From Clostridia bacterium (GTDB lineage: Bacteria > Bacillota > Clostridia > Oscillospirales > Butyricicoccaceae), in assembly GCA_017408485.1 (NCBI GenBank), contig JAFQUM010000004.1, positions 1 to 64,000 of the forward strand: 64,000 bases of DNA. Direction: 5' to 3'. This document shows, piece by piece, positions 15,879-25,631 of this stretch. A program made the translations under genes and the position numbers. The first letter of the stretch is position 1. Each line of letters opens with the position of its first letter. The notes below the pieces were generated by a model. The model saw only the letters and a list, made by a program, of their open reading frames with translations, ran no database searches and was not told where the DNA came from.

Positions 15879-16526
15879 CTATTTTTTCTTTACTGTCATT
15901 GCCGCCACAAGCACAGTCACCCGTTTAGCGCCAAAGTTCTTAAGCACTCGGGCACATTCGGCGGCGGTGCTTCCCGTGGTAAATATATCATCGATAAGCA
16001 AAATATGCTTTCCTTTTATCTGCTCAGCATCACCCATAAATCCAATGCTTCCCCGAATATTTGCTCGACGCTGTTCGGCTTTGAGTCCGTACATCGCAGG
16101 GGTGGCTTCCAGCTTTTTCAGCAAGCGGGACGGCTCTATCCCCAATCGTTCTCCCACCTTTTGCGCCAACAAAAACGAATGGTCAAAGCCACGCTTTGCT
16201 GCCTTCCTTCTGTGGGAAGGCACGGCGGTTATAATATCGGGCAGAGTCTTTTCCTCTCTGCCGTAGCGTATCGCCATAAGGGAAGCAAAATAGTCGGCAT
16301 AGTGTATCTTGCCGTAATATTTATACCGATGGATCGCCCTGCGTACCGTCCCCGAATAGGTCAAAAAGCTATAGGCTGCATCGAAAAACGCACCCGAGCG
16401 CCTGCTTGGCGGTTTTTGCTTACGGAGATCCTCTGCACAAGATGTACAGATATGCTGCTCATCATCGGTAAGAATTCTGCTGCAAAATACACACTTGGGC
16501 GGAAAAAGCAATCTTTTAATATTCAT
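15879..16526 (-). CDS. comF: ComF-family phosphoribosyltransferase-like protein
   Basis: 215 residues. N-terminal zinc finger CVFC...CTSC (residues 12-32), then a type I phosphoribosyltransferase fold with the PRPP loop LLIDDIFTTGSTAAEC near residue 165. ComF proteins act in processing incoming single-stranded DNA in competent bacteria; the biochemical reaction is unsettled. Its start overlaps the end of recD2 by 11 nt, so the two are translationally coupled, and comM follows at once. Confidence 0.92.
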   Translation of the reverse strand: MNIKRLLFPPKCVFCSRILTDDEQHICTSCAEDLRKQKPPSRRSGAFFDAAYSFLTYSGTVRRAIHRYKYYGKIHYADYFASLMAIRYGREEKTLPDIITAVPSHRRKAAKRGFDHSFLLAQKVGERLGIEPSRLLKKLEATPAMYGLKAEQRRANIRGSIGFMGDAEQIKGKHILLIDDIFTTGSTAAECARVLKNFGAKRVTVLVAAMTVKKK

Positions 16527-18726
16527 TTTTCAGCCTTCTTTTCAGGGCACTGTAGCGTTTGGCAGGGTTGCCGTTTACCACCATCTGCCGCGTCATATCC
16601 TCCCTGCCCACTATTACCAACAGCTCCTTAGCTCGGGTGACGGCGGTATAGAGGAGATTTCTGCTGAGCAGACGGGCGGGACAATCAAAGATCGGAATTA
16701 TGACCGCCCGATATTCACTGCCCTGAGATTTGTGGGCGGTAATTGCAAAGGCGTGCTCTATCTCACCAAGCTCGGAAAAAGCGTATTCCGAAACCTTGGT
16801 ATCAAAGCGTATGGTCAATATCTTTCCGCGGCTGTCCACGCTTTCGATAACACCCGTATCACCGTTATACAGTCCCGCGCCCAATTCACGGGTCTGTATA
16901 TCCTGCCAGGTGCGGTTGTAGTTATTCTTGGTCTGCATTACCCTGTCCCCCTGACGAAAGGTCAGTTTGCCGACCTGCAGCTCGCCCTTTCCATTTTCGG
17001 GAGGGTTGAGCCGCGCCTGAAGAACCATATTCAGCTCCTCGGTACCGCAGGTATTGCGGCGGGAGGGACAAATGACCTGAACATCGGCAGGATCAATGCC
17101 AAATCGTTCGGGAATGCGGTTTGCGATCAGCTCACAGACCGCGGAAGATGCACCCTGCGCGGTGCGGTTTGAGGAAAAATAAAAATCCTTATTGTTTTTC
17201 TGCAAGGGCGGCATTTCGCCCTTGTTTATCATATGAGCATTCATTATAATGTCGCTGTCCTGCGCCTGACGGAATATTTCGGTAAGACGCACCGCAGGCA
17301 CAATGCCGCTGTCAAGCAGATCCTTAAAGAATCTGCCTGCTCCAACGGGAGGAAGCTGATCCACATCACCCACCAGCACAAGTCTTGCGTGGGGACGAAG
17401 TGCATCAAGGAGCGATGCGCTCATATTCAGATCTATCATGGATGCCTCGTCAACAATGATAACATCGGCATCAAGGGGATTTGATTTATTGCGCTTAAAG
17501 CTCATTCCGCCCCACTCATCGGGAACGGACTCCAACATTCTGTGCAAGGTGGATGCATCGCGATCGGTGACCTTGCTCATTCGGTCTGCCGCTCTGCCCG
17601 TAGGTGCGGCAAGCAGATATGTAAAGCCGCAACTTTCGAGCAGCTCTATGGCGGCAAGAAGGGCTGTTGTCTTTCCCGTACCGGGTCCACCCGTAATTAT
17701 TGAAATGCCGCTTTCAAAACAGCTCAAGATAGCCTCCTTTTGCAAGGGGACAAGGGAAAGCGCGGAGTTTTTCTCTATTTTTTCAAGTTTTTTAGTCAGT
17801 CCTATAGGCCTCTTGACCGGCATTTTTACAAGCCGTTTGGTTTCTTCGGTAGTTACTGTCTCCCAACGGAAAGCGCAGGCAAGATATACCGCGTCAATAT
17901 CTCCGTTTTGCACGCGGACGATTTTTCTATCCTCCTCGAGATAGACCAGCCGCTCCTCTAAGGCATCATTGGACACCTTTGCAAGGGACGCTGTCACCGC
18001 CACAAGCTTGTCCGCGGGAATGAAAACGTGTCCGTTCTGCAAATTGAAGTTCAGCTCATAGATAAGCGCTCCGTCAAGCCGCACCGCCGCCTCTTGATCT
18101 ATGCCAAACTCGCTTGCCAAGCTGTCGGCGGCGGAAAAACCCACCCCGAAAGGCTCTGCACAAAGCAGATAGGGGTCACGGGTGACAAAGTCTATCGCCT
18201 CGCTTCCGAACCGAGAAAGCAAGGGGGATGCAAAATAGGCGGGCAGACGGTGAAAAGCCAAAAACTCAATAAGCGCACGCAAAGCGCCCGCCTGGAGAAA
18301 GCTATTCTGTATGCGATATGCCTTTTCAAGAGAAATGCCCCGTATCTTCGCCAGCTTTTCAGGCTCGTTGGCAATTACCTCAAAGGCGCTTTCGCCAAAT
18401 CGCTCCACTATCATTTGAGCGGTCTTTACGCCGATTCCCTTGATACCGCCGCTGGCAAGGTATTCAAAAATGCCCTCAGTGTCTGTAGGCATATAGCGCT
18501 GATATGAGCGCACGGAAAATTGCCGTCCGTATTGGGGATGGCTGACATAATCGCCCTCGGCGTCAATGCACTCGCCGTTGCCGAGGAAGGGCATACTGCC
18601 GACGATGGTTATTAAATTGTCCTCGTCGTCCTTTACGCGTGCAACACAGTAGCCGGTCTCATCGCTTTTGAAAACGATATCCACCACTCTGCCCTGCAGA
18701 CGCTCAACGGAATAATCGTCGGTCAT
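16516..18726 (-). CDS. recD2: SF1B ATP-dependent DNA helicase RecD2
   Basis: 736 residues from ATG 18726, a usual RecD2 length. N-terminal OB-like and helix-hairpin-helix region (GIKGIGVKTAQMIVERFG, residue ~95), then helicase motifs I (ITGGPGTGKTTALL), II (VIIVDEASMIDL), III (LVGDVDQLPPVGAG), and V-VI (AFAITAHKSQGSEY, LLYTAVTRAKELL). It unwinds DNA 5'-3' and works in repair without RecBC. The ORF runs on to 18855, but that extension crosses the cysS terminator and the cysS end, so I reject it; GAGG lies 11 nt before ATG 18726. It heads recD2-comF-comM. Confidence 0.94.
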   Translation of the reverse strand: MTDDYSVERLQGRVVDIVFKSDETGYCVARVKDDEDNLITIVGSMPFLGNGECIDAEGDYVSHPQYGRQFSVRSYQRYMPTDTEGIFEYLASGGIKGIGVKTAQMIVERFGESAFEVIANEPEKLAKIRGISLEKAYRIQNSFLQAGALRALIEFLAFHRLPAYFASPLLSRFGSEAIDFVTRDPYLLCAEPFGVGFSAADSLASEFGIDQEAAVRLDGALIYELNFNLQNGHVFIPADKLVAVTASLAKVSNDALEERLVYLEEDRKIVRVQNGDIDAVYLACAFRWETVTTEETKRLVKMPVKRPIGLTKKLEKIEKNSALSLVPLQKEAILSCFESGISIITGGPGTGKTTALLAAIELLESCGFTYLLAAPTGRAADRMSKVTDRDASTLHRMLESVPDEWGGMSFKRNKSNPLDADVIIVDEASMIDLNMSASLLDALRPHARLVLVGDVDQLPPVGAGRFFKDLLDSGIVPAVRLTEIFRQAQDSDIIMNAHMINKGEMPPLQKNNKDFYFSSNRTAQGASSAVCELIANRIPERFGIDPADVQVICPSRRNTCGTEELNMVLQARLNPPENGKGELQVGKLTFRQGDRVMQTKNNYNRTWQDIQTRELGAGLYNGDTGVIESVDSRGKILTIRFDTKVSEYAFSELGEIEHAFAITAHKSQGSEYRAVIIPIFDCPARLLSRNLLYTAVTRAKELLVIVGREDMTRQMVVNGNPAKRYSALKRRLKNEY

Positions 18727-18779
18727 AGTGTCCATTACCTCTTCAATGAACGACCGATGGTCGCCCCCACTATTACTTA

Positions 18780-18807
18780 AAAACGGGTGGGCTTCCCCAC
18801 CCGTTTT
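18780..18807 (-). terminator. Intrinsic terminator after cysS
   Basis: AAAACGGGTGGG, 4-nt loop, CCCACCCGTTTT, starting 7 nt after the cysS stop. Only about 50 nt separate it from the recD2 start, leaving little room for an independent promoter; read-through may supply recD2. Confidence 0.85.
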
Positions 18808-18814
18808 AAAATTG

Positions 18815-20215
18815 TCATGCTCTGTGCCAACGCACACCCTGAGGTGTATCCTCAAGAATGATTCCCTGAGCCTTCAGCTCGTCACGAATGCGGTCAGCTT
18901 CTTTGAAATCCTTTGCCTTTCTTGCTGCCTGACGCGCCTCGATAAGTTTTTCGATCTCGGCATCATCACCGCCCTGCTCCTCGGTCTCACCGATTCCCAA
19001 AACGGAGCAAAGTTCGGTCATAAACTCCAGTGCCTTCTGAGCATAAGTCTTGGTAACGCCTGCGCCTGCGGCGGCAGAGTTTATCTCACGAACTGCCTCG
19101 AAGATGGCGGCAACCGCGTCGGCGGTGTTCATATCGTCATCCATAGCGGTGCAGAACTTTTCTCTGTGTGCTTCAAACTTTGCAACTGTTTCGGCTTCTG
19201 CTGCGGTCATATCGCCCTCTGCGCCGTTTTTAACCAAGAAGCGCAGATTCTTAAATGCGGTATTAAGGCGCTCTAAGGCTGCCTTTGCCTGCTCAAGAGA
19301 TTCCTGAGAATAGTTCAGGGGGCTGCGGTAATGAGCGGACAGCATAAAGAAGCGGATAGCATCATAGCCGTAAACAGCGGCAGCATCGCGGACAGTGAAG
19401 AAATTGCCCAGCGACTTGCTCATCTTTTGATTGTCTATGTTAAGAAATGCATTGTGCAGCCAGTAATTCGCAAAAGGCTTGCCGTTGCAGGCTTCGCTCT
19501 GTGCGATCTCGTTTTCGTGGTGGGGGAAGCACAGATCCACACCGCCGCTATGGATATCGATGGTCTCGCCAAGGTACTTTCTTGCCATTGCAGAGCACTC
19601 AATGTGCCAGCCGGGACGGCCTTCGCCCCAAGGAGAAGTCCAAGAGGGCTCACCGGGCTTTGCCGCCTTCCACAATGCAAAGTCAACGGGATCTTCCTTC
19701 TGCTCGCCTACTGCAATTCTTGCACCTGCTTCAAGGTCCTCCAAGGGCTGATGGGAAAGCTTTCCGTAATCCTTGAAGGAATGAACGCGGAAATAAACGT
19801 CGCCGTTTACATCATAAGCGTGACCCTTGTCAACCAAGGTCTTAACGATATCAAGTATCTCCTCGATATTATCGGTTGCCTTGGGATGAACGGTCGCCTT
19901 TTTGATTCCCAAGCCCTGAGCATCGGTAAAATACTCCTTAATATAGCGGTCGGCGATCACATCATAAGTGGTGCCTTCCTCGTTTGCCTTTTTGATGACC
20001 TTGTCGTCTATGTCGGTAAAGTTCTGCACAAAGCTTACTTCAAAGCCGCGGTACTCAAAATAACGGCGAAGCACGTCAAACATAATGAAAGGACGGGCAT
20101 TGCCTATATGGAAATAGTTATAGACCGTAGGACCGCAGGAATACATCTTGACCTTTCCCTGCTCTATGGGCTTAAACTCTTCTTTTCTTCTTGTTAATGT
20201 GTTATAAAGCTTCAT
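18815..20215 (-). CDS. cysS: Cysteinyl-tRNA synthetase
   Basis: 466 residues, standard length. HIGH motif as FHIGNARPF (residue ~37) after the zinc-binding CGPTVYNY, further zinc ligands at HIECSAMA and HHENE, and the KMSKS loop as [10 protein letters not shown] (~266). The C-terminal DALR helical region ends with an [14 protein letters not shown] motif typical of CysS. Charges tRNACys in the cytosol. Last gene of recA-recX-rimO-pgsA-cysS: 27 nt after pgsA, with a strong terminator behind. Confidence 0.96.
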   Translation of the reverse strand: MKLYNTLTRRKEEFKPIEQGKVKMYSCGPTVYNYFHIGNARPFIMFDVLRRYFEYRGFEVSFVQNFTDIDDKVIKKANEEGTTYDVIADRYIKEYFTDAQGLGIKKATVHPKATDNIEEILDIVKTLVDKGHAYDVNGDVYFRVHSFKDYGKLSHQPLEDLEAGARIAVGEQKEDPVDFALWKAAKPGEPSWTSPWGEGRPGWHIECSAMARKYLGETIDIHSGGVDLCFPHHENEIAQSEACNGKPFANYWLHNAFLNIDNQKMSKSLGNFFTVRDAAAVYGYDAIRFFMLSAHYRSPLNYSQESLEQAKAALERLNTAFKNLRFLVKNGAEGDMTAAEAETVAKFEAHREKFCTAMDDDMNTADAVAAIFEAVREINSAAAGAGVTKTYAQKALEFMTELCSVLGIGETEEQGGDDAEIEKLIEARQAARKAKDFKEADRIRDELKAQGIILEDTPQGVRWHRA

Positions 20216-20242
20216 ATGCGATCTCTCCTTTTCTTGTGCCTT

Positions 20243-20794
20243 TTACTTGCCCATAGAGCCTTTAAGCACGTTACGATTAGTGATAAAGTATTCCACTCCC
20301 GAATATACGCCTACAATAAGCATCAAATACACTGCTATATCCTGAACACTCAACCAAGAGGTTATTACTATGATCTTTGTTCCCAAGACCAGAAGCAGGA
20401 TGGTCATAAGGCACTGAACAAAGGTCTTGACCTTGCCGCTTTTTCCTGCGGCTATGACGATTCCCTTGGATGCGGCAATCATTCTAAGACCTGAGATGGC
20501 AAACTCACGACCCACGATGACGGTTGCAACCCAAACGGGCATAATGCCGTTGCTGACAAAGATCAAAAGTGCCGACAAAACAAGCAGCTTATCTGCAAGG
20601 GGGTCAACAAGCTTGCCAAAATCGGTGACTTGATTGTAATGACGGGCAATATATCCGTCGAGGGAGTCGGTAAGGCTTGCTACGGCAAAGATTATTGCCG
20701 ATACTAGAGCATATTCCTGTCCCATTGTGCCGAATACCAAGAATACGGGAATCATAGCGATTCGCACCAGGGTAATAATATTTGCAGTTGTCAT
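20243..20794 (-). CDS. pgsA: CDP-diacylglycerol-glycerol-3-phosphate 3-phosphatidyltransferase
   Basis: 183 residues from ATG 20794 (GGAGG 8 nt upstream; the longer ORF start at 20830 lies inside rimO). CDP-alcohol phosphatidyltransferase motif D-G-x2-A-R-x8-G-x3-D-x3-D seen as SLDGYIARHYNQ then GKLVDPLADK, near residue 55-75. About five membrane segments. First committed step of phosphatidylglycerol synthesis at the membrane. Start is 2 nt past the rimO stop, so co-translated. Confidence 0.93.
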   Translation of the reverse strand: MTTANIITLVRIAMIPVFLVFGTMGQEYALVSAIIFAVASLTDSLDGYIARHYNQVTDFGKLVDPLADKLLVLSALLIFVSNGIMPVWVATVIVGREFAISGLRMIAASKGIVIAAGKSGKVKTFVQCLMTILLLVLGTKIIVITSWLSVQDIAVYLMLIVGVYSGVEYFITNRNVLKGSMGK

Positions 20795-20796
20795 TT

Positions 20797-22119
20797 TTAT
20801 TCCTCCTTGATCCTTCCGTAAAGATCGCAACCGTCATAAGCGGTTATGGTTACATTTACAAACTCGCCCTCGATGGCATCTCCGTCGATGATGACCAATC
20901 CGTCAATATCGGGTGAATCCATAAAGCTTCTGCCAAGCTTTCCGCGCTCATCAGCACCGCAACAGAGCACCTTGAGGGTCTTTCCCACATACTTTTGGGA
21001 TGCCTCATCCATAATGCGTTCCTGAATGCCGTAAAGTATGGCGCGGCGCTCTTCCTTGACATTTTCGTCTATCTGGCAATCAAACTCTGCCGCGGGAGAG
21101 CCCTCCTCTTGAGAATAACAGAAAACTCCCGCACGTTCAAGTCTGTATTCGGTTAAAAATTGACAAAGCTCCTCAAAATCCTCCTCGGTCTCACCGGGGA
21201 AGCCTACAATAAGGCTTGTTCTTATCACCGCATCGGGCATAAGCTGGCGTATCCTATCTATCTTTTGCCTGATCTCCTTGCCCGTTCCACGGCGGTTCAT
21301 ATCACGAAGCACCTTGTCGCTTATGTGCTGAATGGGAATATCAAAATAATTAAGTATCTTTTCCTCCTCGGCGCAGGTGAGCAAAAGCTCATCGTCCATC
21401 TCTTCGGGATAGAGATAGTGAAGTCTTATCCACTCAACGCCGTCTATCTTGCAAAGCTCTCGCAAAAGTGCGGGAAGCATCCTTTTTCCGTAATTATCCG
21501 TGCCGAAACGGGTTATATCCTGAGCCACTATCAAGAGCTCCTTCGCACCGTCTGCGGCAAGCAGCTTTGCCTCGGCGATTACATCCTCCATACTGCGGCT
21601 TCTGAACGGACCGCGCAGATAGGGAATAACGCAATAGCTGCAACGGTTGTCACAGCCCTCGGCTATCCGCAGATATGCGGAATACGCGGGGGTAAGCAGC
21701 TTTCTGCCGCCCTCTAAGGGCGCGCATTCAATGGGTGCGAAATACTCGGCACGCTTGCCATTTAAGACCTGATCTACTGCCTGAACTATCTCGTGATAGG
21801 AGCCTGTTCCAAGCACTGCATCCACCTCGGGCAGCTCGGTCTCGAACTGATCTCCATAGCGCTGAGAAAGACAGCCGCAAACGATAAGTCCGCAAAGCGT
21901 TCCGTCCTTTTTCAGCTCGGCAAGCTCTAAAATAGACTCTATAGCTTCGCTTTTTGCATTGTCGATAAATCCGCAAGTGTTGACTATTGCAACATCGGCT
22001 GATGCGGCATTTGTGACTATCTCATAGCCTGCCTGCTCAAGCAGATAGAGCATCTGCTCGGAGTTGACAAGGTTTTTGGGACAGCCTAAGGCCAGCAAAT
22101 AAACTTTATTCTTCTTCAT
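20797..22119 (-). CDS. rimO: Ribosomal protein uS12 methylthiotransferase RimO
   Basis: 440 residues. N-terminal UPF0004 domain with CPKNLVNSE and further Cys (NTCGF, VCGCL) for one cluster; radical-SAM motif CDNRCSYCVIP (~residue 155) for the second; C-terminal TRAM domain ending at DLYGRI. It methylthiolates an Asp of S12. The SMEDVIAEAKLL and IQHISDKVLRDMNR stretches favour RimO over MiaB. Start overlaps recX by 14 nt, and pgsA follows at 2 nt. Confidence 0.94.
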   Translation of the reverse strand: MKKNKVYLLALGCPKNLVNSEQMLYLLEQAGYEIVTNAASADVAIVNTCGFIDNAKSEAIESILELAELKKDGTLCGLIVCGCLSQRYGDQFETELPEVDAVLGTGSYHEIVQAVDQVLNGKRAEYFAPIECAPLEGGRKLLTPAYSAYLRIAEGCDNRCSYCVIPYLRGPFRSRSMEDVIAEAKLLAADGAKELLIVAQDITRFGTDNYGKRMLPALLRELCKIDGVEWIRLHYLYPEEMDDELLLTCAEEEKILNYFDIPIQHISDKVLRDMNRRGTGKEIRQKIDRIRQLMPDAVIRTSLIVGFPGETEEDFEELCQFLTEYRLERAGVFCYSQEEGSPAAEFDCQIDENVKEERRAILYGIQERIMDEASQKYVGKTLKVLCCGADERGKLGRSFMDSPDIDGLVIIDGDAIEGEFVNVTITAYDGCDLYGRIKEE

Positions 22120-22567
22120 ATTCTACGCTGCATCGGCGCATTGCGGCGCCGATCTCCTCCCAAGAATAACCCCGCCTGAAAAGCTTGTCGGTTATTCTCT
22201 TTTTCTCTTTTCTGTCATTGAGGTCGGTCATATTCTGCATTATGAAACGGTCAAGCCTATCCTCATCGGTCTCATAGCTCAAAAGCGCCTGTTCAATGAT
22301 CTCTTCGTCCAATTTATATTCAATGAGCTTGCGGCGGATGCGGGACTTTCCCCACCCCTTATTGACTCCCGATCGTACCACAGATGCGGCATACTCACTG
22401 TCGTTAAGATAGCCAAAGCCGCGAAGTCGCTCTATGGCATACTCCGCGTCATCAGGCTCTATTCCTTTTTCCAAAAGCTTTTCTAGTAGCATTTGGCTGC
22501 TGCGGTTTTTATAATTCAGCGCCGCAGCCGCCACCGACAATGCCTTTGCTCGGGACTCTTCACTCAT
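22106..22567 (-). CDS. recX: RecA regulatory protein RecX
   Basis: 153 residues, three tandem three-helix repeats typical of RecX: YKNRSSQMLLEKLLEKGIE, then GYLNDSEYAASVVRS near residue 50, and later WGKSRIRRKLIEYKL and DKLFRRGYSWEEI. RecX caps or inhibits RecA filaments. Its ATG shares one base with the recA stop (TGATG), so the two are co-translated under the SOS promoter. Confidence 0.92.
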   Translation of the reverse strand: MSEESRAKALSVAAAALNYKNRSSQMLLEKLLEKGIEPDDAEYAIERLRGFGYLNDSEYAASVVRSGVNKGWGKSRIRRKLIEYKLDEEIIEQALLSYETDEDRLDRFIMQNMTDLNDRKEKKRITDKLFRRGYSWEEIGAAMRRCSVEYEEE

Positions 22568-23682
22568 CAGTCATCTTCAAAATCATCGGCAAAAACTTCA
22601 AGTCCGTCCTTGCCGCCTGCGGTCTTTGCAGGGACTGCCGCCTTGGCAGATGCCTTTCCCTTTGCGGGAGCGGGAGCAGCCTTTTCTTCCTTTTCATCCT
22701 TGTGCATCAGTTTATCCTTGATCTTGCGTTCAAGCTCTTCAGCCTCGTCGGGATGATTCTTAAAATATTCCTTAGCGGCATCTCTGCCCTGACCTAAGCG
22801 GATATCTCCCATACCGAACCAAGCGCCCGCCTTTTGAACAAAGCCAAACTTGACACCCAAGTCAACAAGCTCGCCCATCTTGGAGATACCCTCGCCGTAC
22901 ATAATATCGAACTCCGCCTCTTTAAAGGGGGGCGCGATCTTGTTCTTGACTACCTTTGCGCGGGTGCGGCTACCGATAAGGGTAGTACCGTTCTTAAGAT
23001 GCTCGATGCGGCGTATCTCGATACGAACGCTGGAATAATACTTCAGTGCCTTACCGCCGGTGGTGACCTCGGGGTTGCCGTAGACGATGCCTATCTTATC
23101 ACGAAGCTGATTGATAAATACAAGCAGACAGTTTGCCTTTGCAATGGGTCCTACCATCTTACGCAGTGCCTGAGACATAAGTCTTGCCTGCAGACCCATA
23201 AAGCTGTCACCCATTTCGCCTTCGATCTCTGCCTTGGGGGTAAGTGCCGCAACCGAGTCAACAACGATAACATCAACGGCGCCGCTGCGTGCCAATGCTT
23301 CGGTGATCTCAAGAGCCTGCTCACCGTTATCGGGCTGAGAAACAAGCAGACTTTCGGCATCAACACCCAATGCCTCGGCATAAACGGGATCGAGAGCATG
23401 CTCAGCGTCGATAAATGCCGCTGTGCCGCCTTCCTTTTGTACCGATGCGATTATATGCAGAGCAATGGTGGTCTTACCGCTGCCCTCAGGACCGTATATT
23501 TCTACAACTCTGCCCTTGGGCATACCGCCTATTCCAAGAGCCACGTCAAGGGAAAGTGAGCCTGTGGAAACAGCCTCAACCTCTACGGCTGCGCTGTTTT
23601 CGCCAAGGCGCATAACAGTACCCTTTCCGAATTGTTTTTCAAGCTGCGCTATGGCAGTCTCTAAAGCTTTTTCGCGTTCCAT
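22567..23682 (-). CDS. recA: Recombinase RecA
   Basis: 371 residues. Walker [10 protein letters not shown] near residue 66, [10 protein letters not shown], the [13 protein letters not shown] Walker B region, L2-type KVTTGGKAL-like loop and [11 protein letters not shown]. The C-terminal tail (after ~330) is Ala/Lys/Pro-rich and longer than usual, ending in acidic FADDFEDD, as expected for the autoinhibitory tail. Catalyses strand exchange and LexA cleavage. Promoter at 23737-23766 carries a perfect LexA box. First gene of recA-recX-rimO-pgsA-cysS. Confidence 0.97.
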   Translation of the reverse strand: MEREKALETAIAQLEKQFGKGTVMRLGENSAAVEVEAVSTGSLSLDVALGIGGMPKGRVVEIYGPEGSGKTTIALHIIASVQKEGGTAAFIDAEHALDPVYAEALGVDAESLLVSQPDNGEQALEITEALARSGAVDVIVVDSVAALTPKAEIEGEMGDSFMGLQARLMSQALRKMVGPIAKANCLLVFINQLRDKIGIVYGNPEVTTGGKALKYYSSVRIEIRRIEHLKNGTTLIGSRTRAKVVKNKIAPPFKEAEFDIMYGEGISKMGELVDLGVKFGFVQKAGAWFGMGDIRLGQGRDAAKEYFKNHPDEAEELERKIKDKLMHKDEKEEKAAPAPAKGKASAKAAVPAKTAGGKDGLEVFADDFEDD

Positions 23683-23736
23683 ATCTTCACCTCATATTGA
23701 AGTAATTTTCATTTTGCAGGTATGCCCTACAATGAC

Positions 23737-23766
23737 AATATACCATATGGTCGAACAAAATGCAAA
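23737..23766 (-). promoter_or_regulatory. recA promoter
   Basis: Minus strand TTTGCA (23761-23766), 18-nt spacer, TATATT (23737-23742). The -35 overlaps the LexA box, so LexA would exclude RNA polymerase. Confidence 0.65.
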
Positions 23767-23776
23767 CATTTGTTCG
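23763..23776 (-). promoter_or_regulatory. LexA (SOS) box
   Basis: Minus-strand CGAACAAATGTTTG matches the Bacillus-type consensus CGAACRNRYGTTYG at every position. A second partial copy (TTTTGTTCG on the same strand) lies directly downstream. Confidence 0.9.
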
Positions 23777-23820
23777 ATAATTTCAAATTGCTGTACTATT
23801 ACTTGGACAATAATTCCTTT

Positions 23821-24690
23821 TTAATCAGACTCTGAGGGTACAGAACCCATAACCACACGCTCAATTCCCACAAGGTCATTTTTTGTGCGGATATTTATGT
23901 AGCCTTCCCGTTCGAGAATGTCCATAACGCGATAGCACTGACCGAGACCTACCTCAAATGCCAAAGTGCCGCCGGGGGCAAGAGCAGAACGGAATGTCTT
24001 GGGGATCACGCGGTAGAAATCAAGTCCGTCCGCACCGCCGTCGAGAGCCATTCGAGGCTCTTGCCTGACTTCCCTATCGAGAGTTTCTATCTCCTCAGTG
24101 GGGATATACGGCGGGTTGCAGGTTATAAAATTAAACTTGCCTATATTATCCGGAGCAGGCTGCAGTGCATCTATACAAACAGGGTAAGCGCGGCTGGTAA
24201 GATAATGGCGCATAATGTTCTTTCGGGCAATGTGCATTGCGGCACTTGACTTGTCAGCCAATACGCCGGTAATTCCCGAATCAAGGTTTTTAAGCACCGA
24301 AATACCCACGCAGCCACTGCCGGTGCAAAGATCCAGCAGCCTGCCGCGGCTTCTGCTTTGCAATTCATCTATAGCCGCATCCACCAAGGTCTCGGTATCG
24401 GCACGGGGTATCAGGGTATCGCGGGACACCTCAAAATCAAGGGAGTAAAACTCCCAATGTCCCGTAATATATTGAACGGGCATACCTGAAAGGCGCTGAT
24501 TGAGCAGTCGCTCAATTCGCATTTCGTCGCGTTCAAAAACAAGGTTAGTCCTTTTGCTGTAAAACTCCTCGCGGGGAATGTTAAGTGCATAGCAAACAAG
24601 CTCCTGAGCTTCCACCTGAAAGCCGGCAACACCTGCCATTCTAAGTTCATTGCGCAGGTCAAGATAAGCATCGTTGACCGTTCTTACCAT
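23821..24690 (-). CDS. prmC: Release factor glutamine N5-methyltransferase
   Basis: 289 residues. N-terminal helical domain (residues 1-85), then a Rossmann methyltransferase with SAM loop LLDLCTGSGCVGISVL and the diagnostic catalytic FITCNPPYIPTEE near residue 185. Methylates the GGQ glutamine of RF1/RF2. Last gene of lipoprotein-RR-HK-DUF1385-prmC, only 4 nt after DUF1385. prfA, often adjacent in Clostridia, is not here. Confidence 0.94.
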   Translation of the reverse strand: MVRTVNDAYLDLRNELRMAGVAGFQVEAQELVCYALNIPREEFYSKRTNLVFERDEMRIERLLNQRLSGMPVQYITGHWEFYSLDFEVSRDTLIPRADTETLVDAAIDELQSRSRGRLLDLCTGSGCVGISVLKNLDSGITGVLADKSSAAMHIARKNIMRHYLTSRAYPVCIDALQPAPDNIGKFNFITCNPPYIPTEEIETLDREVRQEPRMALDGGADGLDFYRVIPKTFRSALAPGGTLAFEVGLGQCYRVMDILEREGYINIRTKNDLVGIERVVMGSVPSESD

Positions 24691-24694
24691 TTCC

Positions 24695-25624
24695 TCACCA
24701 CCTGTCTTTTTCTTTATCTTCGGGAATAACTCTGCTCAGCGCCTCAATAGCCACCTCTATCATACTGTCGTCAGGCTCCTTTGTGGTTATCCTCTGCATA
24801 GCCACACCGGGGGCACGAAGTATCTTTGTAAACCAATTATCATATCTACCCGCAAAGCGGTTGATCTCATAGCTGATCCCCGCAACTACGGGAAGCAACG
24901 CCAGACGAAGCAGCATTCGCACTAAAGGATTGCTCCACTGTACCACCGAGAAAACAAGTATGCTGATTATCATTACCACAAACAGAAAGCTTGTTCCGCA
25001 ACGGGGATGGAAGCGGCAGCACTGCCTGACATTTTCCACCGTCAGCTCCATACCCTTTTCATAGCAGGCTATGGTCTTATGCTCCGCGCCGTGGTACATA
25101 TAGGTTCGCTTTATCTCCTTCATCAACGATGTGCTCCACACAAAGCCGATAAAAATCAGTATTCTTATTGCTCCCTCAAGCAGATTGCGAAGCATAAAAT
25201 GCATCTCGCCGAAAAATCCTGCCAAAAGGGTGGGGAGCAGAATAAACAGACCGATGGGCATTGCGATTCCCAAAATGACCGTAAAGGTCATCATTATCTT
25301 TTCGAATTTTTCCATCCCGATCTTGCGCTCGACCCATTTTTCAAATCTGCCGGGCTCGGTCTCTTCACCCTCCACCTCAAAAAACTCGGCGGAATACATA
25401 AGTGCCGAAACGCCCTGCTTCATAGAATCCCAAAACATAACAGGTCCGCGAATAAAGGGAAGCTTCCAAAATGCCTTGTGGCTGTTTGAGCCGATGGGCT
25501 CTTCTTTTATTTCAAGTGTTTTGTCAGGCTTGCGTACAACGATAGCCGACTTTTCGGGGCCGCGCATCAGGATGCCCTCCATAAGCGCCTGACCGCCGAT
25601 GCTGGTCTTTTTTTCTTTGCTCAT
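24695..25624 (-). CDS. DUF1385 membrane protein (YqhQ-like)
   Basis: 309 residues. N-terminal soluble GGQALMEGILMRGPEKSAIVVRKPD signature (residues 9-34), then four to five membrane segments from about 110, and the HGAEHKTIACYEKG motif (~180) typical of DUF1385 with possible metal-ligand His residues. The neighbour is prmC, as in many Clostridia. Role unknown; the AEHK motif hints at an enzyme or metal transporter. Confidence 0.88.
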   Translation of the reverse strand: MSKEKKTSIGGQALMEGILMRGPEKSAIVVRKPDKTLEIKEEPIGSNSHKAFWKLPFIRGPVMFWDSMKQGVSALMYSAEFFEVEGEETEPGRFEKWVERKIGMEKFEKIMMTFTVILGIAMPIGLFILLPTLLAGFFGEMHFMLRNLLEGAIRILIFIGFVWSTSLMKEIKRTYMYHGAEHKTIACYEKGMELTVENVRQCCRFHPRCGTSFLFVVMIISILVFSVVQWSNPLVRMLLRLALLPVVAGISYEINRFAGRYDNWFTKILRAPGVAMQRITTKEPDDSMIEVAIEALSRVIPEDKEKDRW

Positions 25625-25631
25625 TAGTTCT

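Noticed and set aside
18727-18855. N-terminal extension of RecD2
   Set aside because: It would be encoded across the cysS terminator and cysS coding end; ATG 18726 has a fitting ribosome site and gives the family length.
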